From JANOYY01 sp031418035 (lineage in GTDB: Bacteria; Actinomycetota; Acidimicrobiia; Acidimicrobiales; JANYDT01), in NCBI GenBank assembly GCA_031418035.1, contig JANOWU010000220.1, positions 1 through 53,431 on the forward strand: 53,431 bases of DNA, read 5' to 3'. The notes under the pieces were generated by a model, which saw only the letters and a list, made by a program, of their open reading frames with translations, was not told where the DNA came from and ran no database searches. Shown in pieces: positions 8,440 through 17,918 of the stretch. Both the position numbers and the translations under genes were made by a program. The first letter of the stretch is position 1. Every line of letters begins with the position of its first letter.

Positions 8440-9495
8440 ATGAAACCCGTGATCGATCTTCGCAGTGACACCGTGACGCGGCCAACGCCGGGCATGCGCG
8501 ATGCCATGATGAGTGCCCCGCTCGGCGACGACGTGTTCGGCGACGACCCGTCCGTTCATGAACTTCAAGACAAGATCGCGGCGATGCTCGGATTCGAGGC
8601 GGCCCTGTTCGCGCCCACAGGCACCCAGAGCAACCTCTGCGGCATCCTCTCGCACTGCCAGCGGGGAGACGAGTACATCGTTGGGCAACACGCGCACACC
8701 TATCGATGGGAGGGCGGCGGTGCTGCAGTGCTGGGAAGCGTGCAACCTCAGCCCATCGTCAACGCCGCCGACGGGAGCATTCCGATTGCCGACATCGAAG
8801 CGTCGATAAAACCCGATGACCCGCATTTCGCGATTACACGGCTGCTGTGCCTGGAGAACACGATCGGCGGGAAGCTGCTCCCGTTCGGGTATGTGAAAGA
8901 AGCGACGTTGCTCGCAAAGTCTCATGGGCTCAGCAACCACCTCGACGGGGCACGGCTTTTCAACGCGGCCGTCGCCCAGTCCCAACTCGTCGATGGCGAC
9001 TCACCCCTACGTGCACATACGGAAGCACGCAGCATCGCAAGCTGTTTCGATTCCGTGAGCGTGTGCTTCAGCAAGGGCCTGGGCGCTCCAGTCGGCTCAG
9101 CGCTCTGTGGTTCCAAGGACCTGATCGCGAAAGCGCACCGCGTTCGCAAAATGGCCGGTGGTGGGATGCGCCAAGCCGGTCTGCTCGCCGCCGCAGCCAC
9201 CTACGCCCTCGACCATCATGTCGCGCGACTCGCCGACGACCACCGCCGAGCGAAACAGCTCGCGGCCGTGTTCAACACGATCGACGGGGCTGTTCTCGAC
9301 CCGGTGCATACCAACATCGTCTTCGTGGAACTCCACGGACCCGCCAAGGAGAAGGCGGCCGGTTTCCTTCCCCACCTCGAAGCCAACGGCATTCTGTCGA
9401 CAGGACTCTACCGACTGCGTTTCGTGACCCACCTCGATATCGACGACGCCGACATCGACCGAACCTCGGAAGTGATCACCAGCTACTTCCGCTGA
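8440..9495 (+). CDS. ltaE: Low-specificity L-threonine aldolase
   Basis: A 351-residue fold-type I PLP enzyme that splits L-threonine and allo-threonine into glycine and acetaldehyde. It begins with the family motif IDLRSDTVTRPTPGMR and has GDDVFGDDPSVHELQ and HLDGARLFNA. The PLP lysine sits in SKGLGAPVGS. I took the ATG at 8440 because family members start at this point. A TTG at 8428 in the same frame would add four residues and lies six bases after TAATTC, so it cannot be excluded. Length is normal for the family. Confidence 0.92.
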   Translation: MKPVIDLRSDTVTRPTPGMRDAMMSAPLGDDVFGDDPSVHELQDKIAAMLGFEAALFAPTGTQSNLCGILSHCQRGDEYIVGQHAHTYRWEGGGAAVLGSVQPQPIVNAADGSIPIADIEASIKPDDPHFAITRLLCLENTIGGKLLPFGYVKEATLLAKSHGLSNHLDGARLFNAAVAQSQLVDGDSPLRAHTEARSIASCFDSVSVCFSKGLGAPVGSALCGSKDLIAKAHRVRKMAGGGMRQAGLLAAAATYALDHHVARLADDHRRAKQLAAVFNTIDGAVLDPVHTNIVFVELHGPAKEKAAGFLPHLEANGILSTGLYRLRFVTHLDIDDADIDRTSEVITSYFR

Positions 9496-9540
9496 GCTAC
9501 GTACTTGTGCACGGTGTTGCTGTGTGCGCAACGTACACGA

Positions 9541-11043
9541 TTACTCTCGCGAAGTCGGTTCCTCCAAGTTGACCTGTACACGTACGATCGGAGAGAAACC
9601 CGGCTTCACGTACGTCTGGTCGTTCCCGTTCTCGAACTCGGCCAGGTACCACTCACGGTCGTAGTCGAAGAGCTCCACGGTGAATGGCGCGACGGCCGCA
9701 GCGTCGAGGGGGATCGCAAAGGAACGTCCCCGGATTTCCCCTTCGTCCGTGGCCACATCTTCCCCCACGATGTCTCCTTCGGCGTCGGTGACGCGCAGCA
9801 CCTGGTTCTCGGGCGATTCTGCGTTCGTGATGCCGAAGACCACCGGTTGATCCTTGACTCTCGCGGCCTTGACCAGGCGAAGAGGCTCCCTCGAATCGTC
9901 CGATACGCATGATGACACTTCCCGAACGTTCCACCGCAGTGCGATCGTTCGGCAATCGCTGGAGTCAGACAACAGTTCGGCGACGAGGGCATACGCACCG
10001 TCGAGTCCATCGTCGCCGATTTTTCCGCGCTCAAGAACGTTCTCGCGTCGTTGGTCCTGGCTCGAAGACTCGACGGTCTTCGCCCATTGTCTGGGCGTTG
10101 CCTCACCGACCAGGTCGGCAAGGCGAAGAAGCTCCTCGACGCTCCCGGACAGGGCGAGGGACACGTCGGCTCCCGGCACCGACCACTTCGCAGTCGCCCA
10201 GGAAACGTCCACACCCGGCGTCGACTCCCTGACTTCGTACCGACGACCGTTGCGTTCGATCACGCGCACCGGTGACGAGTTCGCAACGACCGCATTGAAC
10301 CAAGGATTCCCCGGTGCCGACACGGAGAGCGAGACAATGTTCGCCTCGCCCACGATCGTGGCATAGGAAGCGTCGTAGGACTTTGGAAGCGGACGAACCT
10401 CGAAGCCCTTGCGGGAGGCGCCCATGCGGAATCGGCCATCGGCCGTAAGGGCCACCGCCCCGAGAGCCTCGGCCCACTCTCTGTCGAAGGCGCCCTCGCC
10501 GTTCGCAAGCACCTCCGAGTCATCGATTCTCCACACGACGAACCAGTTGTTGTTTTCCCGACCGAGGCGGCCCTCCCGTGTACCAAGAAATACGTCTTCG
10601 TGCCCCTGCTTCGCGACAAGGCTCGCAAACACACCAGGGTCCACACGAGTCATCCGGATGCTGATTGCGTCGCGCACCAGAAGTGCCCTTGGCGGGAGTG
10701 CGGTGTCGCTTGAGCTGAACCCGATCGGATTGTGGAGAGGAGAGCGCAGCACGAGTCTCGGCAAACCGCCATTGGATTCGACCGCCACCACTTCGTCTCT
10801 GTCACGCTGTTCTCGCGCCCACTGAACCGTTTGCCGAGTACCAGCACCGAGAATCATAAGTGTACATAGCCCGACGACCCACACCCGAACGCCACGCCGG
10901 GCGCGACTTGACTCGGCGCCGGTGCGACGAAACGTCGGGACAGACTCCCCTGCGTCGCCAAGCTTGATCGCAACACGGCCGGCCATGGCAAGCCGAACTC
11001 GCTCTCCTACCTCTTGATCAGTCAACGTCTGTCGTTCAGTCAT
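9541..11043 (-). CDS. Uncharacterised single-pass membrane protein encoded with an ECF sigma factor
   Basis: 500 residues: a cytosolic N-terminal part of about 50 residues, one hydrophobic segment near 52-68 (VWVVGLCTLMILGAG) and a large C-terminal part outside the membrane. I recognise no family domain. The start overlaps the end of the ECF sigma gene by eight bases. This layout, cytosolic stub, single helix and external domain encoded just after a sigma factor, is that of an anti-sigma or sensor protein. The N-terminus has no visible zinc-binding HxxxCxxC motif, so that role is inference. Confidence 0.6.
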   Translation of the reverse strand: MTERQTLTDQEVGERVRLAMAGRVAIKLGDAGESVPTFRRTGAESSRARRGVRVWVVGLCTLMILGAGTRQTVQWAREQRDRDEVVAVESNGGLPRLVLRSPLHNPIGFSSSDTALPPRALLVRDAISIRMTRVDPGVFASLVAKQGHEDVFLGTREGRLGRENNNWFVVWRIDDSEVLANGEGAFDREWAEALGAVALTADGRFRMGASRKGFEVRPLPKSYDASYATIVGEANIVSLSVSAPGNPWFNAVVANSSPVRVIERNGRRYEVRESTPGVDVSWATAKWSVPGADVSLALSGSVEELLRLADLVGEATPRQWAKTVESSSQDQRRENVLERGKIGDDGLDGAYALVAELLSDSSDCRTIALRWNVREVSSCVSDDSREPLRLVKAARVKDQPVVFGITNAESPENQVLRVTDAEGDIVGEDVATDEGEIRGRSFAIPLDAAAVAPFTVELFDYDREWYLAEFENGNDQTYVKPGFSPIVRVQVNLEEPTSRE

Positions 11044-11539
11044 TGGTCACTACCTTGCGAAGGGCGGCGATGCCGCGGGACAACAGGGACTTCACGGTGC
11101 CGGGTCGACACCGCAGGATCGCCGCAATCTCGGCCTCGGTACACTGCTCGTAAAAGCGCAGAATGATGGCTGCGCGCTGACGAGTGGGCAGCGAGTCGAG
11201 AACGCCCAGCAAGGCATCGTGTTCGTCGACGGCGTCGAGACGCACGGGTATCAGGAGCGGCGCTTTTGCAACCGAAACGGCCCTCCGGCGAAAGAACCCG
11301 ATCGACAGATTCACCACAGTCCGACGGACGTACGCCTCCGGGTTGTTCACCGAGGCGAACCCCCGAAAGACCTTGGCATAGGCCTCCTGCACGACGTCTT
11401 CGGCTACGGGTCGCGACGGAAGCAGGGCCACCCCAAGCCGAAGCATGGCCGGGTACGTCGCTGAGTAGAACTCTTCGAAGTCCACCGCGCGGTCACTCAC
11501 ACCGAGCGACGCTATGGGAATCCGTGCCTCCATGCTCAT
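11036..11539 (-). CDS. ECF sigma factor, SigE-like actinobacterial group
   Basis: A 167-residue sigma-70 family protein. Region 2 spans about residues 20-85 (FEEFYSATYPAMLRLGVALL, then AEDVVQEAYAKVFRGF). Region 4 covers about 112-160 (LPTRQRAAIILRFYEQCTEAEIAA, split here as LPTRQRAAIILRFYEQ and CTEAEIAAILRC, then GTVKSLLSRGIAALRK). The sequence resembles the small SigE-like sigma factors common in Streptomyces and relatives. It is translated together with the downstream membrane protein through an 8-base overlap. The cognate stimulus and promoters are unknown. Confidence 0.88.
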   Translation of the reverse strand: MSMEARIPIASLGVSDRAVDFEEFYSATYPAMLRLGVALLPSRPVAEDVVQEAYAKVFRGFASVNNPEAYVRRTVVNLSIGFFRRRAVSVAKAPLLIPVRLDAVDEHDALLGVLDSLPTRQRAAIILRFYEQCTEAEIAAILRCRPGTVKSLLSRGIAALRKVVTND

Positions 11540-11657
11540 AGAGACGCGCGACGCCCGAGTTTGGTTCCACGTGCTCGTTCTTCGCGTTCAACGGCTTGTG
11601 ACACATCTGACGCCGCTGCCCAACTTCAGACCGAGTCGTGAGTGGAAGAATTCATGT

Positions 11658-12182
11658 ATGAGCAACAGGGTCTTCCATGAACGTGTGCACGCCCGCATTC
11701 GACTGGTGGCTGTTCTCGTCGCCGGGATAGGTGCGCTGACCTGGCCCGGCCGGGCCGAAGCGCACGTCAAACCGTCGCCCGCCACCATCAGACCGGGCGC
11801 GATCGCAACGGTGAGCTTCACGATTCCCCACGGCTGTTCGGAATCACCGACCATCGGCGTCGCCATCAAACTTCCGGCCGGCGTGGTCGATGCGAAAGCA
11901 GCTGCCCCCAAAGGCTGGACCGTGACGATACGAAACTCGATTGCGACATTTCGCGGTGGCTCGCTGCCCGCAAAGACGCCGGGCAAGTTCGCGATCACCT
12001 TTACGGCGCCCAAGAGCGAAGGCAAGCTGCTGTTTCCGACCGTACAGACCTGCGAGGTCGGCAAAACGAGTTGGACCGAACCGACGCCCGCCGATGGCGC
12101 CGAACCCGACTATCCGATCCCGACCGTTCTGGTGGCGTCGTCATCGTCGAAAGCAACGAAGACGACGAAACGCGACAGCTGA
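11658..12182 (+). CDS. YcnI-like (DUF1775) secreted copper-binding protein
   Basis: A 174-residue exported protein. The signal peptide runs to AEA, and cleavage after A35 would leave H36 as the first mature residue (HVKPSPATIRPG). Known YcnI domains bind Cu(II) through this N-terminal histidine. GCSESPTIGVAIKLPAG and the PKGWTV segment are typical of the family. The tail is Ser/Lys/Thr-rich, with no clear second membrane helix. GGAAG lies about ten bases before the ATG. The copper genes copA and csoR are 8 kb away, so a shared role in copper handling is plausible, but no operon link is visible. Confidence 0.82.
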   Translation: MSNRVFHERVHARIRLVAVLVAGIGALTWPGRAEAHVKPSPATIRPGAIATVSFTIPHGCSESPTIGVAIKLPAGVVDAKAAAPKGWTVTIRNSIATFRGGSLPAKTPGKFAITFTAPKSEGKLLFPTVQTCEVGKTSWTEPTPADGAEPDYPIPTVLVASSSSKATKTTKRDS

Positions 12183-12199
12183 GATTCCATGAACAGCCA

Positions 12200-13315
12200 C
12201 TACGGCTGTGTGCACACCGCTGCGTAGCTGGCGATAGCCGTTGTGCGGCGCGGCTCACGCACTTCGTTCGCGTCGAGGCCGTTGGTGCAGTACCCGAAAC
12301 TCAATCCGGAGACGGGGTCGCCAAAGGCGATCTGGCCCTTCGCTCCGTTGTGGCCAACGGCGAGTGGTGACACCGACCGACCCATGCCACGAAAGTTCGA
12401 CTTGCCGTCGTCGCCGGCCTGCAGCAGCCCGAGGGTGCGGTTCGCCGGAACCCCGGTCATGATGTCGGGAAGATGGTTGCGCACGTTCGTCTTGACGTCG
12501 TGAAGCACATCGGCGTTCCACATACCACCGGGATTATGAAGGACAGCCTGATAGAACATCGCCAGATCACATGCGCGCATAACACCACCACCGCCCGGGA
12601 CACCGACCGCCTGCGCCGCCGGGTCGTTGAAGGCAAGGAGCGCGTCGTTCGTGACCTCACCGACGTCGAGTGACGAGACCCCGAAGGTAGCGAGAAGTTC
12701 GTCGGGAGTTGCATGATCACCGACCACCACCAACTCCGCTGCTCGATGCTTCACGTTACCGACGACTCGCTCCAACCCCGCCGGCGTCGTAACCCGTGCC
12801 TCCACGACGTCGCGGAAGTCGCGACCCGTGACACGTTCGATGATCTCCGCCAAGACCCAGTGTGCCGACGTGGCGTGGTACTGGTACACCTTGCCGGGCT
12901 CATGGTTGAGGCGCCACTTCTCGAACGCTGCGACACGCCCGGCACTCGTACTTCCCGCAATCGGTGCCAGAGGCGCCATCGGAAACCCCGACGTATGCAG
13001 CATGACCTGCTCGACGGTGATCACGTCTTTGCCGTGGGTGCCGAACTCGGGGACATAGTCGATGACACGCTTCGACACATCGACCAGACCGTCGCCGATC
13101 AGCGCCCACATCGCTCCGGCCACAAAGGCTTTGGTCGCCGAATACACGACGTATCGTGTGTCGTTCGTCGCGTCTCCGAACGTCTCGAAGGCGACAAGCT
13201 CACCCTTGTAGGCAAGGGCGACTTGGGCCGAAGGCAAAAGGCCACTGTCGACCTCGCGACGCGCACGGTCAATCAGCGTTTTCAGGGCAGTCGGGTTGAT
13301 CGCAGGGCTAGACAT
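12200..13315 (-). CDS. Beta-lactamase-family serine hydrolase
   Basis: A 371-residue class C beta-lactamase-fold esterase or peptidase. The nucleophile motif is S59-A-T-K62. VYQYHATSAHW near 143-153 supplies the tyrosine of the YxN-like motif, though without the usual asparagine. HNGAKG near the C-terminus stands in for the HxG/KTG box. I see no signal peptide, so it is likely cytosolic. Upstream in-frame starts exist, but family alignment favours the ATG at 13315. It converges with the YcnI-like gene 17 bases away. Substrate unknown; EstB- or LACTB-like ester or amide hydrolysis is typical. Confidence 0.85.
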   Translation of the reverse strand: MSSPAINPTALKTLIDRARREVDSGLLPSAQVALAYKGELVAFETFGDATNDTRYVVYSATKAFVAGAMWALIGDGLVDVSKRVIDYVPEFGTHGKDVITVEQVMLHTSGFPMAPLAPIAGSTSAGRVAAFEKWRLNHEPGKVYQYHATSAHWVLAEIIERVTGRDFRDVVEARVTTPAGLERVVGNVKHRAAELVVVGDHATPDELLATFGVSSLDVGEVTNDALLAFNDPAAQAVGVPGGGGVMRACDLAMFYQAVLHNPGGMWNADVLHDVKTNVRNHLPDIMTGVPANRTLGLLQAGDDGKSNFRGMGRSVSPLAVGHNGAKGQIAFGDPVSGLSFGYCTNGLDANEVREPRRTTAIASYAAVCTQP

Positions 13316-13385
13316 GACGCGGAGTTTACGCACGGTCGGGTCGGAGAGACCAGCCGACGAGAATCGTGGTCGGTAGGCTCGCACG

Positions 13386-14072
13386 GTGGCCAGTCGATCC
13401 ATTTCCTTGCGGACCACCATCGTGACCATCGTGCTCGTGCTGATCGTCGTCCTCGCCTCGAACACCGGGCCGATCGCCCGTGCGGCCGACGAGCCCGAGC
13501 CCGTCGCGATGTTCGAGACCGACGAGTACAACAGGGCAACCCTGTGTTACCGAGGTCTCGTGAAGCCCGCTACTCACACCGACCGGTTCTGTCGTCGCAC
13601 CGCACGTCGCAACCTCACCGTCGACACCGCATACGGCAGCGAAGACCTCACCATCTTCGGTGGGCGGTCGTCCTGGGAGGCCGACGGCGGGTACGGGACG
13701 ACAGAGGAGGTCGCGCTCGTGAATCGAAAGGGACAGGTCATCCAAACGCTCGTGCAGTGGAAGACCTCGGTGTACGACGGTGAATCAGCGACGCTTCGAC
13801 GACGCCACAGATTCGTCGACGTCGACGCCGACGGCATTGCCGAGTTGTGCGTCGAAAGCACCACGACTATCGGGCCCGGACGATTCGACCTCGACGACAA
13901 CAAGCCATATCGCCCGAAGAAGCGCTTCGTCGGCTACGACGCCTTCGTATGGAACGCGACACGTTTTTCTCGCGCCGAATCCCTCGACGGCGGATGCCCG
14001 AAGTTTCGCTACAGGCTGTTCGTCGCTCTTCCCAGTTCGCAGGAGGTCGTCGATCGCAGCCGCGACACGTGA
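13386..14072 (+). CDS. Secreted protein of unknown function
   Basis: 228 residues with a clear signal peptide: SRSISLRTT, a hydrophobic core TIVTIVLVLIVVLA and a likely cleavage after ARA near residue 34. The mature part has four cysteines (LCYRG, FCRRT, LCVES, GCPKF), enough for two disulfides, and a DVDADGIAEL segment that resembles a calcium-binding repeat loop. I do not recognise a family. The start is a GTG six bases after TAGGCT, consistent with a leaderless mRNA. It diverges from the serine hydrolase, which may share the regulatory region. Confidence 0.65.
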   Translation: MASRSISLRTTIVTIVLVLIVVLASNTGPIARAADEPEPVAMFETDEYNRATLCYRGLVKPATHTDRFCRRTARRNLTVDTAYGSEDLTIFGGRSSWEADGGYGTTEEVALVNRKGQVIQTLVQWKTSVYDGESATLRRRHRFVDVDADGIAELCVESTTTIGPGRFDLDDNKPYRPKKRFVGYDAFVWNATRFSRAESLDGGCPKFRYRLFVALPSSQEVVDRSRDT

Positions 14073-14160
14073 CCGGACCCTCACCGTTCTTGACGTCGAG
14101 TTGCTGAAGTGACCGGACATCGAACACGATGGTCGCCGTACCCTCTCAAACGGAGCCCCA

Positions 14161-14928
14161 ATGTCTGAAACCGCCGCAGCCCCCGCCGTCCTCACCGAGG
14201 TACGTGGACGTGTCCTGATCATCACCCTGAATCGGCCTGAGGCCATGAACGCGATCAACACGGCATTGGCCCAGGGTTTGTTGGCAGCAGTGAAACAACT
14301 CGATGAAGATGCAACCCTAACCGTAGGCGTACTTACGGGTGCCGGCAGAGGCTTCTGTGCCGGCATGGACCTCAAGGCTTTCGCCACCGAGGGTGGACCG
14401 ATCGGCATGGACGAGTTCATCCGCAACGGGTCCCAAAAGCCACTCATCGCAGCAATCGAAGGATTCGCGCTCGCCGGCGGCCTGGAGCTGGCCCTTGCCT
14501 GCGATCTCCTCGTCGCTGCAGCCGGCGTCAAGATCGGCATCCCCGAAGTCGGGGTTGGCCTGTTCGCCGCCGGCGGGGGGTTGCTGCGTCTTCCCCGGGT
14601 ACTTCCCTATGGCGTCGCTATGGAACTTGCCCTGACCGCCGACCCGATCACCGCAGAGCAAGCACACGCCTATGGCCTCGTTGCCCGGGTCAGTGAAAAG
14701 GGAAAGTCTCTCGACACCGCACTCGAACTCGCCGAACGAATCGCCAAGAACGCGCCGCTCGGAGTTGCCGCGTCGAAGCAACTCGTCCGCATGAGTCTCG
14801 ACACGACCGAGGAAGAATTCTGGAAGTTGCAGGGACCGCTCATGGGCAAGGTGTTCACCTCCAACGACGCCAAGGAGGGTCCGCGAGCCTTCGCCGAGAA
14901 GCGCGCACCGAACTGGTCAGGAAACTAA
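14161..14928 (+). CDS. Enoyl-CoA hydratase/isomerase (crotonase) family protein
   Basis: A 255-residue crotonase. The CoA/oxyanion-hole region AGRGFCAGMDLKAF lies near residues 61-74, and FALAGGLELALACDLLVAA near 102-120 holds the first catalytic glutamate position. IPEVGVGLF near 127-135 supplies the second. Both glutamates are present, so hydratase activity is likely. GGAG precedes the ATG by six bases. The gene is followed at once by a convergent monooxygenase. Fatty acid, sterol or xenobiotic beta-oxidation are all possible roles. Confidence 0.88.
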   Translation: MSETAAAPAVLTEVRGRVLIITLNRPEAMNAINTALAQGLLAAVKQLDEDATLTVGVLTGAGRGFCAGMDLKAFATEGGPIGMDEFIRNGSQKPLIAAIEGFALAGGLELALACDLLVAAAGVKIGIPEVGVGLFAAGGGLLRLPRVLPYGVAMELALTADPITAEQAHAYGLVARVSEKGKSLDTALELAERIAKNAPLGVAASKQLVRMSLDTTEEEFWKLQGPLMGKVFTSNDAKEGPRAFAEKRAPNWSGN

Positions 14929-14934
14929 GTCCGC

Positions 14935-16551
14935 TTAGGACAGGGAAATACCTTCGTACTCGTCGCGTGCGACCGCCGCGAGTCGTGCGTTGTACTTCGG
15001 CGCCCCACCGTTGTACACGAAATGGCGAATCGTTCCCTGTCCGTGGCCCTCCACGTTGGAGTTGTATCCGGTGAACCAGCTTCGAGCGTTGCGCATCAAC
15101 ATTGCCTGGTAGAGCAGCGCGACATGCTCGCTCCACTTCGCCTGTGCGTCGGCAGTCGCTTCGACTCGGGTCTTGCCGTGCTGGCGGGCATGTTCGACGA
15201 GGTTCGTGATCCAGTCGACGCCAACCTCGATGGTTCGCGGAAAGTTGGCAGAACTCGACCCGCTCTGTGGACCGGCCACCATGAACATGTTCGGGAAGCC
15301 GTTCACCAGCAAGCCAAGGAACGTGTCGGGTCCGGTGCTCCACGCGTCGCGAAGGGTGAGGCCCCCGGCACCCGTGATGTTCATCCGATCGTACCCGCCG
15401 GTCATTGCGTCGAATCCCGTGGCGTAGATGATGAGGTCGAGGTCGTACGTCGCCGCGGACGTTTCAATCCCGGTCGGCGTCATCCGAACAATAGGAGTCT
15501 CGGAGATATCGACGAGGTGGACGTTGTCGCGGTTGTAGGCCTCGAAGTACTTCGATTCCAGCGGGAGGCGTTGTACGCCGAATCCGTGATCTCGCGGAAT
15601 CAGCTTCTCGGCGACAACGGGATCGTTCACGCGAGCACGAATACGATCCGCGATGTATTCCGAGAACTCCGCGTTGGCCGCCTCATCGGTGAATATCTCG
15701 AGGAAGTTCTGGAGCCAAATACCGAAGCCTGGTTCGTCGTAGAGCCGGTCCCACAACGCGACTCGTTCTTCGCGCGTCACGTTCCAAAATCCTCGTCGAT
15801 CCGGCTCGTGTTCAAAGCTTCCGGGCGTACGGGCGCACTTGGCAAAGATGTCGTCGTAACGCGAACGGATCTCGGCCATCTCCTCGACCGAAATCGGTCC
15901 GTTGTTCAGCGGTGCGCTCCAATTTGGTCGGCGCTGAAAGACCGTCAGGTCTCCCACCTTGTCCGCGATCTCTGCAATCACCTGGATTCCCGTTGCACCC
16001 GTCCCGATGACCGCAACGCGTTTCCCAGCCATGTCGACAGGTTCTTTCGGCCAGTGGAAGGTGTGAAAGTCCTGCCCCTCGAATGATTCGGAACCGACGA
16101 ATCGGGGCGGCGTGGGTGCCGAGAGCGGGCCGATCGCCGCGACGACAAATCGACAGGTCACGACGCGTCCGTCACTGAGCTGGAGGCTCCAGAGGTTCGA
16201 TTCGTCATCGAAGATCATCGCGTCGACGCTGACGTTGAACTGCATGTGGTCACGCAACCCGAACTTGTCCGTGACAAAGTTCAGGTACCGGAGGTTTTCC
16301 GGTTGCCCCGAAAAGCGCTCTGTCCAGTGCCATTCGTCGAGAACGTCTTTCGAGAACGAGTAGCCGTAGGTGTAGCTCTCGGAGTCGAAGCGTGCACCGG
16401 GGTAGCGATTCCAGTACCAGGTACCTCCAAGGTCTTCGCCTCGTTCGAGGACTGTGGCCTTGATGCCGAGGTCGACCAGACGTTTGACCTGGTAAATGCC
16501 GCCAACACCGGCGCCAATGACAACAACCTCATACTGTGGTTCGGTCTTCAT
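14935..16551 (-). CDS. Baeyer-Villiger-type flavin monooxygenase
   Basis: A 538-residue class B flavoprotein monooxygenase. FAD binding is at GAGVGG (13-18), followed by LGGTWYWNRYPGARFDSES. The Baeyer-Villiger fingerprint F157-EGQDFHTFHWP is complete, and NADPH binding is at GTGATG (183-188). Such enzymes insert oxygen next to a ketone using NADPH and O2. I took the ATG at 16551; the longer frame adds 15 residues without family support. With the neighbouring crotonase it could serve ketone or steroid breakdown, but the genes are convergent and not an operon. Confidence 0.9.
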   Translation of the reverse strand: MKTEPQYEVVVIGAGVGGIYQVKRLVDLGIKATVLERGEDLGGTWYWNRYPGARFDSESYTYGYSFSKDVLDEWHWTERFSGQPENLRYLNFVTDKFGLRDHMQFNVSVDAMIFDDESNLWSLQLSDGRVVTCRFVVAAIGPLSAPTPPRFVGSESFEGQDFHTFHWPKEPVDMAGKRVAVIGTGATGIQVIAEIADKVGDLTVFQRRPNWSAPLNNGPISVEEMAEIRSRYDDIFAKCARTPGSFEHEPDRRGFWNVTREERVALWDRLYDEPGFGIWLQNFLEIFTDEAANAEFSEYIADRIRARVNDPVVAEKLIPRDHGFGVQRLPLESKYFEAYNRDNVHLVDISETPIVRMTPTGIETSAATYDLDLIIYATGFDAMTGGYDRMNITGAGGLTLRDAWSTGPDTFLGLLVNGFPNMFMVAGPQSGSSSANFPRTIEVGVDWITNLVEHARQHGKTRVEATADAQAKWSEHVALLYQAMLMRNARSWFTGYNSNVEGHGQGTIRHFVYNGGAPKYNARLAAVARDEYEGISLS

Positions 16552-16622
16552 CGGACCACTTTCTTTAGGCGAGCGATCTCGCCACGGTACGGCCAAACGT
16601 GGAGCGGCACCAAACGAGGAGA

Positions 16623-17918
16623 TCAGGCCCTGCGCAAATTACGCCAGGCAATCAATCCATTGCCGACGAGACGCACCAGCATCCACATGTTCAGCGCGAT
16701 CCAGATGCCCCGGAGACCTCCGAAGAACCCGGGACCCCATTCATGGACTGCGCCAAAGATCCAGAACGTCACGCCCGAACCAATGGCACCGGCGGCAAGT
16801 TTCGCGAACAGATCGGCACCCATGAGAACCCCGTCGAGTACGAATACCACGGCACCGGTGATCTGCATCAGTGCACACCAAAGCAGCACACCTTTCGAAC
16901 GGTTGATCACCTCGGCATCGTTCGAGAACAGGTGACCGAGCCAGGGGGACGCCACGGCAAGCACTCCCGCCAGAAACAGCCCCGCAATGAAGCCCAACCG
17001 GACCAGTCGACGTGTCACCTTCCATAGTTCTCCATGAGACTGCGTCCCCATCTGTGCCGCAAAGATCGATTGCGCGGCTATCGCCAACGCGTCGATCATC
17101 AGGGCAAAGAAGAAGTACGTCTGCACACCTATCTGGTGCGCCCCCAACGACGAATCACCATCGCGGCTCGCCAACCAAGTGGATGCCATAAGTGTACTGA
17201 CCATCATGCTGGTGCGAACGACCATTGCTCCGCCGATTCGCAGCAGAGCTCGGACGCTGCCCGCACGCGGACGTTCCCAGCGCAAGATCCCACGAAGAGA
17301 AAGGAGATAGACCCCGACCGCGAACCATTGCACGAGCACGGTGCCGGCTGCCGAACCGGCGATTCCCCATCCGAAACCCCACACGAACAACATCTCAACA
17401 GCCGCGTTGGCGATGTTCGACGCAATCACGACACGTACAGGCACGCGGAGGTTTTCCGTCCCGCGATACCAACCGAGCGCCAAGAAGGCAATGGCCAGAG
17501 CGGGCAACCCGAATGCCGAGATCCTCAGGTACGTGACGGCTTCATGAAGTACTGCACCGCGTCCGCCGATACCCCGAGCCAGAGGTTGAGCGCCCAACCC
17601 CGCGATGAACGCGGCAAGAAGTCCAAGACCGACGGCCACGACAACACCCTGACGCACGGCATTTCGTGCCCCTTCGTCGTCACCGGCGCCGCGCCGCTGT
17701 CCGACTTGAGTGGTGACGCCAGTGGCCAGAAAACCGATCAGCCACGAAAGTGTCGAAAGAATCGTTCCTGCGATCGCCAACCCGCCGAGCGCCGCCGTGC
17801 CGATATGTCCAACGATCGCCGTATCAACCAGTACGTAGAGCGGTTCCGCCGAGAGCGTGAGGAAGGCCGGGCCCGCCAAACGAAGGAGGCGTCGATCAGT
17901 GGCGTCGAACAGCTTCAT
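16623..17918 (-). CDS. MATE family efflux protein, DinF-like
   Basis: 431 residues with about twelve membrane segments. LAGPAFLTLSAEPLYVLVD, continuing into TAIVGHIGTAALGGL, marks the N-terminal half of a DinF-type multidrug and toxic compound exporter. A matching second half begins near residue 225 (RIGGAMVVRTSMMVSTLMA). It should exchange protons or sodium for organic cations or other small molecules. The ATG overlaps the stop of the solute-binding gene by four bases, so it is the last gene of the rpiB-like/rnhB/SBP/MATE operon. Confidence 0.88.
   Translation of the reverse strand: MKLFDATDRRLLRLAGPAFLTLSAEPLYVLVDTAIVGHIGTAALGGLAIAGTILSTLSWLIGFLATGVTTQVGQRRGAGDDEGARNAVRQGVVVAVGLGLLAAFIAGLGAQPLARGIGGRGAVLHEAVTYLRISAFGLPALAIAFLALGWYRGTENLRVPVRVVIASNIANAAVEMLFVWGFGWGIAGSAAGTVLVQWFAVGVYLLSLRGILRWERPRAGSVRALLRIGGAMVVRTSMMVSTLMASTWLASRDGDSSLGAHQIGVQTYFFFALMIDALAIAAQSIFAAQMGTQSHGELWKVTRRLVRLGFIAGLFLAGVLAVASPWLGHLFSNDAEVINRSKGVLLWCALMQITGAVVFVLDGVLMGADLFAKLAAGAIGSGVTFWIFGAVHEWGPGFFGGLRGIWIALNMWMLVRLVGNGLIAWRNLRRA

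Noticed and set aside
12713..13783. Long plus-strand frame covering the serine hydrolase and secreted protein genes
   Set aside because: It is antisense to the SxxK hydrolase and out of frame with the secreted protein. Composition is that of a shadow frame.
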